32,249 nucleotides of DNA from Spirochaetota bacterium (GTDB taxonomy: Bacteria > Spirochaetota > UBA4802 > JAFGDQ01), in contig JAFGDQ010000090.1 of the NCBI GenBank assembly GCA_016932015.1, positions 1-32,249 on the forward strand, read 5' to 3'. The position numbers and the translations under genes are program-made. Shown here in pieces: positions 1 through 8,516 of this stretch. Under the pieces are notes generated by a model that worked only from the letters and a program-made list of their open reading frames with translations, was not told the origin of the DNA and did no database searches. Numbering within the stretch: position 1 is the stretch's first letter; each line of letters starts with the position of its first letter.

Positions 1-71
1 AAGAAAGGGTATTGAAAAATTTTAAAAGAAGGGCAGCAGATTTCGGATTTGCTCTGGTGCCCATATGAATT

Positions 72-1982
72 TTGTTTCTCAGAAGATTTGTAGGAAATAT
101 TGACGGTAATGAGACATTGGACAAACTTGGAGGAAATTACTATCAGGCTTATTATAGAATTGCCAATGCTCTTGATATTCATTTCCCGGTTACCGGTAAA
201 AAACGCAGCAAATTTCCTGAAGACAGGAATTTTGAAGACTTTAATTTAGTAAATACCAGCATAATGCATAATAAATTCGCGCTGTTTGCTGATGAACAGA
301 ATAAGTATACAGTTACTGGCTCCACAAACTTTACAGATACCGGTTTTAATTTAAATAATAATAACTCTGTTATAATTGCTGACTATGATTTATTCAATAC
401 ATATCGTGAGCAGTTTGAATACCTGTTAGGATTATCAGGCAGATCCCCTGTAAAGGAAATCAGAAAATTTATTATTGAAAATGTTGAAATAGAAGCGTTA
501 TTTCCACCCGCGACAATTTCCGGTTATACAGGAATAGAACATATGATTCAAAGAATAGATGCAGCAGAAAGCAGTATTTATTTTATGATATTTTCATTAA
601 CACATCTTGACCTGATCAATAAATTCATAACTAAATTTAATAACACTGTTACAGTCAAAGGAATCCTTGATGAATCACAAATGTATTCTTCATCAGAGGA
701 ATTGCTGTCAAATAATGGAATTCCATGCAGGTCTGACGGTAATTACAATGAAATCGAATATCACGGAGGAAAACTTCACCATAAAACCATGATACTTGAT
801 GACAAGTCAGTAATTACCGGATCTTTTAACTGGTCATACAATGCGAATTCTAATAATGATGAAAATATAATTATTATACGTTCAAAAGATATAGCTGATC
901 TATATAAAAATGAATGGCAGAAAAGATGGAATGAAGGAAAGGAGATTGTTCATACAATCAGTAATAATAACAATCCTTATGATTTCGGGAATTATCAGGA
1001 TATAATTATTAATGAAGTAATGTGGATGGGAAGCAGGCAGAGTATTGACTCCACCCTGTCCGGCGATGAATTTATCGAATTAAAAAACATGGCAGGCAGG
1101 GAAATTATTCTTACAGGCTGGTATCTGGAAGGTGCTGCCAGAAACGGTAACAGATTATATCTCGAAAATATATCAATAGATGCAGACAGTATGATTGTAA
1201 TTATGCGCAGATCAATAGAAGACTCAGCGTTTATTCCGGATACCTGTTTTGAAAGCAGCAGCCTGTCTGTTTCAAATTCAACTCTTGATATAATTCTGAA
1301 AGATCCGGATAATACAATAATCGATCGCGCGGGTAATGGCACAGCTGCAGAGAATTTCTCCGGATACAGCGGCATTACCAAAAAAAGCATGGCAAGAAAC
1401 AATAAGCCGGGAGATGGGACTGATCCTGTCAACTGGTTTATTACCAATACGCAGATTAACATCAGCAGTGAATATTCCTATTCTTTATTCAACCTTGCTA
1501 CTCCGGGTGCTGATAACACCTTAGGCGATTCAGGGTATGATTCACTTGAGATCGTCATATCCGAAATTTCATGGGCAGGTACTGATGTTTCCCATTATGA
1601 TGAATGGATTGAGATTTATAATAATTCAGATGAAGACATTAATCTTGCAGGATGGTCAATACCCGGTTCACTCAACATTGAATTGTACGGGCTTATTCCC
1701 GCAAAAAAACATTTTCTTCTGGAAAGGACAAACGATGACAGTGTTCCGGATAAAACCGCAGACTTAATTTACTCCGGCAGCTTAAGTAATACCGGAGCTG
1801 TTATCAGGCTTGTCTATAACAATCGCGATATAGATTATATCAATGCACTGTACGGATGGCCCGCCGGATCAAACGACCCGAAGATCTCTATGGAAAGAAT
1901 CAATACTTCATTGCCGGGAGAAGACACTAACTGGCAGAACGGGCTGGGAGATACTGAAGGTGCTCAAAATTCATCTGACTGA
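72..1982 (+). CDS. Phospholipase D-like protein with two lamin-tail domains, 5' end incomplete or broken
   Basis: Probably a secreted or surface phosphodiesterase/nuclease-like protein. Two PLD (HKD) half-sites are visible: MHNKF...TGSTNF at about residues 65-87, and a canonical HHKTMILDD...GSFNWS at about 236-254 (H236, K238, D243). The first is irregular because its Asp is displaced by a longer hairpin. Two lamin-tail-like beta domains follow: one from about residue 308 (INEVMWMG, DEFIELKN, GWYLEG) and one from about 490 (ISEISWAG, DEWIEIYNNS, GWSIPG). The frame opens with TTG at 72, directly after an in-frame TGA at 66-68. The same frame is open from base 3 to that TGA and reads like PLD sequence (KRRAADFGF). 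The true N-terminus and any signal peptide therefore lie outside the window or behind a lesion. It ends 7 bases before the convergent trkH. PLD and LTD assignment is good; substrate is unknown. Confidence 0.8.
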   Translation: MFLRRFVGNIDGNETLDKLGGNYYQAYYRIANALDIHFPVTGKKRSKFPEDRNFEDFNLVNTSIMHNKFALFADEQNKYTVTGSTNFTDTGFNLNNNNSVIIADYDLFNTYREQFEYLLGLSGRSPVKEIRKFIIENVEIEALFPPATISGYTGIEHMIQRIDAAESSIYFMIFSLTHLDLINKFITKFNNTVTVKGILDESQMYSSSEELLSNNGIPCRSDGNYNEIEYHGGKLHHKTMILDDKSVITGSFNWSYNANSNNDENIIIIRSKDIADLYKNEWQKRWNEGKEIVHTISNNNNPYDFGNYQDIIINEVMWMGSRQSIDSTLSGDEFIELKNMAGREIILTGWYLEGAARNGNRLYLENISIDADSMIVIMRRSIEDSAFIPDTCFESSSLSVSNSTLDIILKDPDNTIIDRAGNGTAAENFSGYSGITKKSMARNNKPGDGTDPVNWFITNTQINISSEYSYSLFNLATPGADNTLGDSGYDSLEIVISEISWAGTDVSHYDEWIEIYNNSDEDINLAGWSIPGSLNIELYGLIPAKKHFLLERTNDDSVPDKTADLIYSGSLSNTGAVIRLVYNNRDIDYINALYGWPAGSNDPKISMERINTSLPGEDTNWQNGLGDTEGAQNSSD

Positions 1983-1989
1983 CTTTGAT

Positions 1990-3438
1990 CTATTTTCTCC
2001 AGAATACAGGTGTAAAAAGAATAAGTATTGTATACAGTTCAAGCCTTCCAACCAGCATGGCAAAACATAAAACCCATTTCACATAATCCGGAAAAAATGC
2101 ATAATTCTCCGCTGGGCCTATTTTCCCGAATCCCGGGCCTATATTTCCCACTGTAGCAAGAGCCGTCGTTAATGATGTAGCTACATCCTGGCTCGATGAT
2201 GCGACTATCACGGTTACGATAAGAACAAGAAAAATATAAAGAAAGAAAAATCCTGAAATCGCATACATAATATCCTTTCTGATTGTTTTACCGCTGATTT
2301 TTAGAATAAATATTGCTCTTGAGTGAAGAAGATACTTCATTTCATTATATGCCTGCTTAAGAAGAGAAAAAATTCTGATAACCTTAATACCGCCTCCAGT
2401 TGATCCGGAGCATCCCCCGACAAACATCAATAAAAAGAGTACAGCCTGCGCAAAGTATGGCCATTTTTCAAAGTCTGCCGTAGCATAACCGGTTGTTGTA
2501 AGAACTGAAGCAGCCTGAAATGCGGCATATCTAAGAGACTCGCCAACTGTTTCATAAAATCCGTATAAATTAAATGAAATTAGTAGGGTAGCTGCTGCAA
2601 AAATACCTAAATAAGTCCTAAATTCAGCATCCTGAAGCAGGCTTCTGTATCTTCCGGATATCATTCTGTAATGAAGAATAAAATTCGTACCTGCAAGCAT
2701 CATGAATACGGTTATTACAATATCGATATAAGTTGAATTATAAAAGCCGACACTTGTATTCTTTGGAGAAAAACCGCCGGTTGCAAGAGTTCCGAAAGTA
2801 TGAGTTAACGCGTCAAAAAAATTCATGCCGCCAAACATTAATAGAATCGTTTCCGCAACTGTCAGCCCGAGATAAATTAACCATAATATTTTTGCCGTTT
2901 CCTTAATTCTTGGTGTAATCTTGTCAACAGAAGGCCCGGGAGCTTCCGCTTTAATAAGCTGAAGCCCACCTATTCCGAGAACAGGCAGAATCGCGACAGT
3001 CAGTACAACAATACCCATTCCCCCCAGCCAGTGCGTCAGGGATCGCCAGAACAGCAATGATTTCGGCAGAGATTCAATCTCAGTGAGAATAGATGCTCCG
3101 GTTGTGGTAAAACCGGACATTGTTTCAAATAGTGCGTCGGTAAAACAAGGAATGCTGTTTGAAAAATAAAAAGGCAGAGCTCCGATAAAAGATGCAGTAA
3201 GCCAGCTTAAAGCAACCATAAGGAAGCCGTCTTTGCTGGAAAGATTTTGTTTTTTATCTGACTTTAACAGATAGAATAAAATTGATGAGCATAAAACAGC
3301 ACAAACAATTATAATCAGAAATACTTTAAATTCATGAATTTCGTCATAGTAAAGAGCAAATGCGGTTGGGAAAAGAAGGAAAAAAGAAATAATAAACATC
3401 AAAATGGAAATAATTCTGAAAACTAATTTTATATTCAT
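1990..3438 (-). CDS. trkH: TrkH-family potassium uptake channel subunit
   Basis: Inner-membrane pore of the Trk K+ uptake system, gated by the TrkA ring. The 482-residue protein has the four pore repeats with selectivity-filter turns of the family: TTTGAS near residue 110, LATGGFSP near 218, TTTGYAT near 315 and ATVGNIGPG near 428. Hydrophobic helices surround them throughout. Length is normal for TrkH. It lies 84 bases downstream of trkA on the same strand, so the two are probably co-transcribed although the gap is longer than elsewhere in this cluster. No good Shine-Dalgarno sequence is evident before the ATG at 3438. The 3' end is 7 bases from the convergent PLD gene, with no room for a separate terminator. 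Confidence 0.95.
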   Translation of the reverse strand: MNIKLVFRIISILMFIISFFLLFPTAFALYYDEIHEFKVFLIIIVCAVLCSSILFYLLKSDKKQNLSSKDGFLMVALSWLTASFIGALPFYFSNSIPCFTDALFETMSGFTTTGASILTEIESLPKSLLFWRSLTHWLGGMGIVVLTVAILPVLGIGGLQLIKAEAPGPSVDKITPRIKETAKILWLIYLGLTVAETILLMFGGMNFFDALTHTFGTLATGGFSPKNTSVGFYNSTYIDIVITVFMMLAGTNFILHYRMISGRYRSLLQDAEFRTYLGIFAAATLLISFNLYGFYETVGESLRYAAFQAASVLTTTGYATADFEKWPYFAQAVLFLLMFVGGCSGSTGGGIKVIRIFSLLKQAYNEMKYLLHSRAIFILKISGKTIRKDIMYAISGFFFLYIFLVLIVTVIVASSSQDVATSLTTALATVGNIGPGFGKIGPAENYAFFPDYVKWVLCFAMLVGRLELYTILILFTPVFWRK

Positions 3439-3522
3439 ATATATTGAGTTTTATTTTTTGATTATTGTATGATATTTTTTTGAAAAAATAAAATATGATC
3501 TATCTAATGAATAGGATGATGA

Positions 3523-4866
3523 CTAACTGTTAAAAATTTCTTCCAGCTCGGGAACTGAACTTTTTGTTGTTATTGTTACTATGCTGTCACCTTCCATTAT
3601 CTGAAAATTGCCGTCCGGAATATAACTGTGATCACCGCGAGAAACAGCGACGATTAAAGTATTTTCCGGCAGTCTGATGTCCCTGATGGCTTTACCGGAA
3701 ATTGACACGTCTTTATCAACTGAAAATTCAATTACCTCAGCTTTCCCAGTAAGAATGCTGTGAACACTTTTGATATTGCCTTTTCTTACAAATTTAAGAA
3801 TAGTATCTACAGTACTTCTTTTAGGGCTCACAATGGAATCAATGCCAAGGTTTGAAGCAATTGAAAGATAATTTTTTCTAGTTACAAGAGCTATTGACCT
3901 CTTTATTCCGAAAGTCTTCGCATAAATGGCAGCCAGGATGTTCAGCTCCTGATTATTTGTTGTCGTAACAATCAGGTCATATGATTGAAGCTGTTCTTCT
4001 TCAAATATATCCCTGTCTGAAATATCGCTGTTAATAATAATTGTCTTTGGGAACTCTTCTGCAAGCAGTTTGCAGTTTTCGTAATCCGAATCAATTATCT
4101 TGATATTCCTCTGCTGCTCCAGCAGGTATCTGGCAGTGTAGCGCCCGATTCTCCCTCCGCCGACGATTACTACATTCTTTATATTTAATGCATTTCGTCC
4201 AAGGTCACTGAAAACCTTTTCAAGTATACTTTGCGTAGCAACAAAATATATGTTGTCATTTTCTTTAATAACGGTTTTACCTGAAGGAATAATTACCTGA
4301 TCCTGGCGTACCACACAGGAAATAAGAAAATCTTTCTTCAGACTTTCCTTAATTTGCTGTAAGGTCTTGTCTTTAAAAAAGGAACTGCTGTTGACCACCA
4401 TATTTCTCATTTGCACATTTGTATTGCTGAACAATACAATATCGCTTGTAGCTCCATACATTACATTCTCAGCAATCTCTTTTGCAGCTTCAACTTCAGG
4501 ATTAACTATGTAATCTATGCCAAGAAATACATTTTTGAAATTCCTGACTTTGGAATAATCAAGATTTCTTACTCTTGCTATTTTATTAGGGACATTAAAT
4601 TCGCTCGCAACAAGCGCGCATGATATCATATTAACTTCATCGGAATCGGTCACACTCAGAAAAAAATCTGCTTTTTCTATGCCTGCCCTTTGGAGAATCC
4701 GTGTATTGTTGCCCTCACCGTTTATAACGATACAATCCAGATGATTGGCTGCATGTTTTGCAACATCCGGATTCTGCTCTATTATTACAACATCCTTATT
4801 CTCTTCAATCAGCTGAGCGGCGAGCTGAAAACCGACAGCGCCTGCACCTACAATTACTATTTGCAT
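3523..4866 (-). CDS. trkA: TrkA, cytosolic nucleotide-binding regulator of Trk potassium uptake
   Basis: Peripheral RCK protein that binds NAD(H) or other nucleotides and gates TrkH. The 447-residue protein is a tandem duplication. The first Rossmann half has VGAGAVG at residues 6-12 with an acidic residue ending beta 2 (IIEQ, E30). The second has VGGGRIG near residue 232 with IIDSD after it. Each half is followed by a TrkA_C domain, the second ending in a typical LPENTLIVAVSRG segment. Length and order match full-length E. coli-type TrkA. It sits between the HIT gene (28-base gap) and trkH. The ATG at 4866 has no clear Shine-Dalgarno, so translation may be coupled to the gene before it. Confidence 0.95.
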   Translation of the reverse strand: MQIVIVGAGAVGFQLAAQLIEENKDVVIIEQNPDVAKHAANHLDCIVINGEGNNTRILQRAGIEKADFFLSVTDSDEVNMISCALVASEFNVPNKIARVRNLDYSKVRNFKNVFLGIDYIVNPEVEAAKEIAENVMYGATSDIVLFSNTNVQMRNMVVNSSSFFKDKTLQQIKESLKKDFLISCVVRQDQVIIPSGKTVIKENDNIYFVATQSILEKVFSDLGRNALNIKNVVIVGGGRIGRYTARYLLEQQRNIKIIDSDYENCKLLAEEFPKTIIINSDISDRDIFEEEQLQSYDLIVTTTNNQELNILAAIYAKTFGIKRSIALVTRKNYLSIASNLGIDSIVSPKRSTVDTILKFVRKGNIKSVHSILTGKAEVIEFSVDKDVSISGKAIRDIRLPENTLIVAVSRGDHSYIPDGNFQIMEGDSIVTITTKSSVPELEEIFNS

Positions 4867-4894
4867 GATAATTATTTAGTATATTTTAAAAAAT

Positions 4895-5305
4895 TTAACC
4901 TGTAATTTTACGCGTCATTTCTTCAAGATATTCCGGCGCAGCTTGTGTCTTAGGCTGTTTAATAAAAGGTTTTTTATCGTTCAGCCATCTTGGAATAATG
5001 TGAAAATGCATATGAAAAACTACCTGCCCTGCAGCAGCGTAATTATTCTGCACAATATTTATTCCGTCTGCGTTTAAATTCTTCTTAATCTGATTAGCCA
5101 GTTTTCTGAGAACGCTGAAAAATTTTTCCATTTCATTATCAGGAAAATCCAGAAATGTTTCATGATGATTGATGGGAACTACAACCGTATGCCCGTCAGT
5201 GAATGGAAACAGATCAAGAAAAGCGACAACATTTTCATCTTCATATACTTTAGATGAAGGTATTTCACCTTTAATTATTTTGCAAAACAGACAATCTTCA
5301 GACAT
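4895..5305 (-). CDS. HIT-family nucleotide-binding hydrolase
   Basis: Histidine-triad protein of the Hint/Fhit branch, expected to hydrolyse nucleotide phosphoramidates or dinucleotides in the cytosol. The triad HMHFH followed by IIPR is at residues 98-106, and the N-terminal CLFCKII with two cysteines is typical of bacterial HIT proteins. DGHTVVVPINHH at residues 37-48 is the usual beta strand leading to the conserved histidines. I chose ATG at 5305 (136 residues). A strong Shine-Dalgarno AAAGGTGG lies just upstream, and the longer open frame would start at a GTG inside that Shine-Dalgarno. The gene follows lpxK by about a dozen bases and precedes trkA by 28 bases. Confidence 0.93.
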   Translation of the reverse strand: MSEDCLFCKIIKGEIPSSKVYEDENVVAFLDLFPFTDGHTVVVPINHHETFLDFPDNEMEKFFSVLRKLANQIKKNLNADGINIVQNNYAAAGQVVFHMHFHIIPRWLNDKKPFIKQPKTQAAPEYLEEMTRKITG

Positions 5306-5317
5306 AACAGCCACCTT

Positions 5318-6367
5318 TTAACTTATATGTTGTAAACGCTCTATTAAATTATCCACAAATATATCATTATCTTCAATAAATAAAGATATCTTTAGCACAT
5401 AGAATCTGTCCGGAAACGAATACCCGGACATCTTGACAAAATCTTTTTCTGTTATAACTGCTATATCATATTTTTCAGATTCATTTATAATTCTTTCAAT
5501 ATCATTCCTGCTGAAACTGTAATGATCAGGATAAGGGATTAGTTTTATATCAGCCGGATTTAATTTATGAATAGAGCCCTTCAATGAATCCGGATTCGCG
5601 ATTGAGCTTATTATTAATGTGTTTTTACCTGAAATAAAATCAGCAGGCAATTCTTTTTTTGTGTCATTCATTCTATATAAAAATTCATTTTTATACCGGG
5701 CTTTATAAACCTGTTTATGCCGGGAATACCGGTTTAACCTGAAATTTAATGAAATATAATCTTTACTGGTAATTAAATCCGATTTATTTATTATTATAAA
5801 ATCAGCTCTTCTCAATGAGAATGCGGGTTCTCTCAAATCTCCGGCAGGCAGCAAAAGACTGTTACCGAATGGATTTGTAGAATCAAAATTTATAATGCTT
5901 ATATCTTTGATAATGGAATTATTCTGGAATCCATCATCCATAATAATTGTATCAACTTTAAAATTACTGATCAACCTTTTTATGGAAATCCGTCTTTTTC
6001 TGCCGATCACGACAGGAATATTCTGTAATTCATTTGCAATCATAAAAGGTTCATCGCCTGCCTCAGCATGAGACAACAGCACATTACTGCCGTCTGATAC
6101 AATTGCTCCTTTATCTGATTTCGATCCTCTATAGCCTCTGCTTATAATGCCCGGTGAATATCCGTTTTCCTGAAGCAATCTGGCAACCTTAATTACAGTC
6201 GGGGTTTTTCCTGTTCCGCCTGTAGTAATATTTCCGATACAGATTACAGGTATTGTAATCTTTTCAGGTTTACTGATAAATCTCTTAATGTAAAATACAA
6301 TAAAATATAAAGGAACGAAAGGAAGCAGAATTAATCTGAAATGTTTATAGATATTATATAAATACAT
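5318..6367 (-). CDS. lpxK: Tetraacyldisaccharide 4'-kinase
   Basis: LpxK phosphorylates the 4' position of the lipid A disaccharide precursor at the inner membrane. The N-terminus has a hydrophobic membrane-associating segment (about residues 11-30), then the P-loop GNITTGGTGKTP at residues 45-56. It continues with ISRGYRG, the EAGDEP/IGRKRR region and DDGFQN, all hallmarks of the family. Length of 349 residues is standard. The ATG at 6367 overlaps the TAA of the upstream permease gene by one base (TAATG), so translation is probably coupled. With lptF/G next door it forms a lipopolysaccharide or lipooligosaccharide assembly pair and shows that the organism has an outer membrane with lipid A. 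Confidence 0.95.
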   Translation of the reverse strand: MYLYNIYKHFRLILLPFVPLYFIVFYIKRFISKPEKITIPVICIGNITTGGTGKTPTVIKVARLLQENGYSPGIISRGYRGSKSDKGAIVSDGSNVLLSHAEAGDEPFMIANELQNIPVVIGRKRRISIKRLISNFKVDTIIMDDGFQNNSIIKDISIINFDSTNPFGNSLLLPAGDLREPAFSLRRADFIIINKSDLITSKDYISLNFRLNRYSRHKQVYKARYKNEFLYRMNDTKKELPADFISGKNTLIISSIANPDSLKGSIHKLNPADIKLIPYPDHYSFSRNDIERIINESEKYDIAVITEKDFVKMSGYSFPDRFYVLKISLFIEDNDIFVDNLIERLQHIS

Positions 6368-7449
6368 TATTTTTTTAATCTCAAAGCAATGATTCCAATT
6401 ATTAGATAGACAGCATTACCAAGCCATGCTGCAACAACAGGATCAAGTTTTCCGGATTTACCATAAGCCATACCTACAGCCATGATACCGTAGTATCCGA
6501 ATGATATAATTATTGACAAAAAGAAAGCCAGTACCAGAACAGCTTTCCTGAAATATATACCGCATAAACTTCCGATAAATATTGTTACAAGTACAGAAAA
6601 AGGAAATGCGAATCTCCAGTTATATTCAACAAGATATTTTTTATAGTTTGCGCCTTCTTTTCGTTTTTCCTGTATGAACCTTTTTGCCTCCCGTATTCTC
6701 ATGTGCATCATTTTTTCAGGGCTTTTCATAAAGTCTTCGGGTTTTTCCTTTAATATCATTTCACAGGATGCTTTTTTCTCTGTTAAATATTTACCGCTGC
6801 TGCCTTTTTTAATAATATATGCATTTCTGAACACCCATTTATTTTTACTATACACACCATTGTCCGCACTTAATTGAAAAATTAAATTCCCGGATTTATC
6901 GAATCTGAAAATAACAGGATTATACATACGATTATTTTCTGAATGGAATTGTTTCATATAATAAATCGTACCGTCATTCGATTTCAGAAAAAAATCGAAA
7001 TTACTGTACATGTATCCAAGACTTTTACCGGTATTTTTTTTTATCTGATTCCGGGTTTCAAATGCATGTTTACTGCAGTCAACTGATATAAATTCGAAAA
7101 ACAGAAAAGAAAAAACAGCAATGATCACACCTGTTATCAATAGCGGAGCCATTAAACGGGCAAACCCCACACCTCCATTGTATACTGCAATAATTTCATT
7201 ACTGGAATTCATGTTTCCGAATAAATATGAAGTGGCGAATAAAGCTGCAGGAGGAAGAACATGAATTAAAATTTCCGGGACTGAACTGAATATAAATTCA
7301 AGTATGATAGAAAAATCAACTTCAGGATGGGAAAAATATTTTAAATTATCCAGATAAATAGTAATTACGTACATACCCAGCATAAATATCAATGATCCTG
7401 CCAGGGCTGTCAGGAATTGTCTGATCAAATATTTATCGAGTCTTTTCAT
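6367..7449 (-). CDS. LptF/LptG-family lipopolysaccharide export permease
   Basis: YjgP/YjgQ-family membrane subunit of the Lpt ABC exporter, which extracts lipopolysaccharide from the inner membrane. The 360-residue protein has the expected form. It starts MKRLDKYLIRQF and has about three N-terminal membrane helices (residues 12-33, 48-70 and 98-120). A long periplasmic beta-jellyroll region (about 125-265) follows, then three C-terminal helices ending in VVAAWLGNAVYLIIG. I cannot separate LptF from LptG from sequence alone, and only one such gene is in the window. It lies 4 bases after the PHP gene and overlaps lpxK by one base. Confidence 0.9.
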   Translation of the reverse strand: MKRLDKYLIRQFLTALAGSLIFMLGMYVITIYLDNLKYFSHPEVDFSIILEFIFSSVPEILIHVLPPAALFATSYLFGNMNSSNEIIAVYNGGVGFARLMAPLLITGVIIAVFSFLFFEFISVDCSKHAFETRNQIKKNTGKSLGYMYSNFDFFLKSNDGTIYYMKQFHSENNRMYNPVIFRFDKSGNLIFQLSADNGVYSKNKWVFRNAYIIKKGSSGKYLTEKKASCEMILKEKPEDFMKSPEKMMHMRIREAKRFIQEKRKEGANYKKYLVEYNWRFAFPFSVLVTIFIGSLCGIYFRKAVLVLAFFLSIIISFGYYGIMAVGMAYGKSGKLDPVVAAWLGNAVYLIIGIIALRLKK

Positions 7450-7453
7450 TTAA

Positions 7454-8311
7454 TTATTTGCGGGAAACTTCACTAATGTATGATTTTATATTTTCCAGTA
7501 TCTGAGCCGGGATATAATTGCCATCTGTATATACCCCCAATACTTTGCCCTTATCTCCATGGAAATCGCTTCCTCCGGAAACTATCATATTAAACTTATC
7601 TGCTATCCTTAGGAATTCACTAACCTCTTTCATTGAATGCATTGAAGAATAAGCTTCTATTCCGTCAAGTCCCCTTTCCTTTAAGTCATCAATGAACGAT
7701 TCGTATTTTTTGAATGTTTTAAGGTTAAGTGAAATCGGATGGGCCAAAATGGATATTCCGCCTGATTCTTTTATTACAGAAACAGCCTCTTCAAATGATA
7801 TTCTTTCTCTTTTTACATAACCCGGCTTTCCGTGACACATAAAAGTTTTAAAAACAATGAACATGTCTTTCGCGTAACCTTTTCTTACAAGAATTCTTGC
7901 TATATGCGGTTTACCAAGAGCAGCACCTTTTGCTTCATTTATAATGTCTTCAAGTGATATTTCATAACCGTCACTGACTAGTGATTCAACCATTTTTTCA
8001 ACTCTTCCCATCCTGGATTCTTTAAGTTTTTCGGTTATTTCAAGCATCCTCTTATTCTGATGATCAATAAAAAGCCCTACAAGATGAAAAGAGCCTCCGG
8101 AGCAGTTGAGGCTGAATTCCACTCCCGGGATTAATTCCATATTTTTTTTACCGGCATACTTAACAGCCTCAGGTACTCCGGCAACAGTATCATGGTCACA
8201 TAATCCAAGTACAGAAATATTCCTGCTTATCGCATAATCTATCAGTTCTGAAGGCGAGTATAATCCGTCAGAGGCTTTGGAATGTACATGTAAATCTATT
8301 TTCTTCTGCAT
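7454..8311 (-). CDS. PHP-domain metal-dependent phosphoesterase (TrpH/YciV type)
   Basis: Cytosolic metallophosphoesterase. Characterised relatives hydrolyse nucleoside 3',5'-bisphosphate or trim short 5' RNA ends. PHP motifs are all present: DLHVHSKASDG at residues 6-16 (H8, H10, D15), CDHDTV near 38-43, PGVEFS near 62-67, ILAHPIS near 188 and GGSDFHGD near 246-253. The insert between the metal motifs and the total length of 285 residues fit the YciV/TrpH branch rather than histidinol phosphatase or a polymerase PHP domain. It is the first gene of the minus-strand set ending with trkH. The ATG at 8311 lacks a clear Shine-Dalgarno. Confidence 0.9.
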   Translation of the reverse strand: MQKKIDLHVHSKASDGLYSPSELIDYAISRNISVLGLCDHDTVAGVPEAVKYAGKKNMELIPGVEFSLNCSGGSFHLVGLFIDHQNKRMLEITEKLKESRMGRVEKMVESLVSDGYEISLEDIINEAKGAALGKPHIARILVRKGYAKDMFIVFKTFMCHGKPGYVKRERISFEEAVSVIKESGGISILAHPISLNLKTFKKYESFIDDLKERGLDGIEAYSSMHSMKEVSEFLRIADKFNMIVSGGSDFHGDKGKVLGVYTDGNYIPAQILENIKSYISEVSRK

Positions 8312-8338
8312 AATAATATTCTTAATAAAATTGTTTAT

Positions 8339-8347
8339 ATTATATCA
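8339..8347 (-). promoter_or_regulatory. Extended -10 promoter for the PHP-lptF/G-lpxK-HIT-trk set
   Basis: On the minus strand the sequence TGATATAAT is a perfect TATAAT box with a TGn extension, placed about 28 bases before the PHP start codon. No good -35 box is seen at 16-18 bases upstream, as expected for extended -10 promoters. The predicted leader is only about 20 bases. Inferred from sequence only. Confidence 0.5.
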
Positions 8348-8418
8348 AAAACTCAAATGCATTAAATAATGGAATCATTCAAGTGCTTTTTCATTAATTG
8401 TATTTAAAATATTACTAA

Positions 8419-8447
8419 TTGACAATCTAAACCGACTCTCTTATTGA
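8419..8447 (+). promoter_or_regulatory. Possible promoter for the ROK kinase
   Basis: TTGACA at 8419-8424 is a perfect -35 box on the plus strand. Seventeen bases later the candidate -10 is TATTGA, which keeps only the first three consensus bases. The site lies in the 205-base divergent region between the PHP and ROK genes and would give a leader of about 60 bases. Weak because of the -10. Confidence 0.35.
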
Positions 8448-8516
8448 ATACTTCTATATGTTCTTTATAACAGCATAAGACTGAAACAGCAATTACCCTA
8501 TAAAAGAGGTTTTTTT

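Noticed and set aside
995..1462. 155-residue open frame on the minus strand
   Set aside because: Antisense to the lamin-tail region of the PLD protein; hydrophobic composition is a codon-complement effect.
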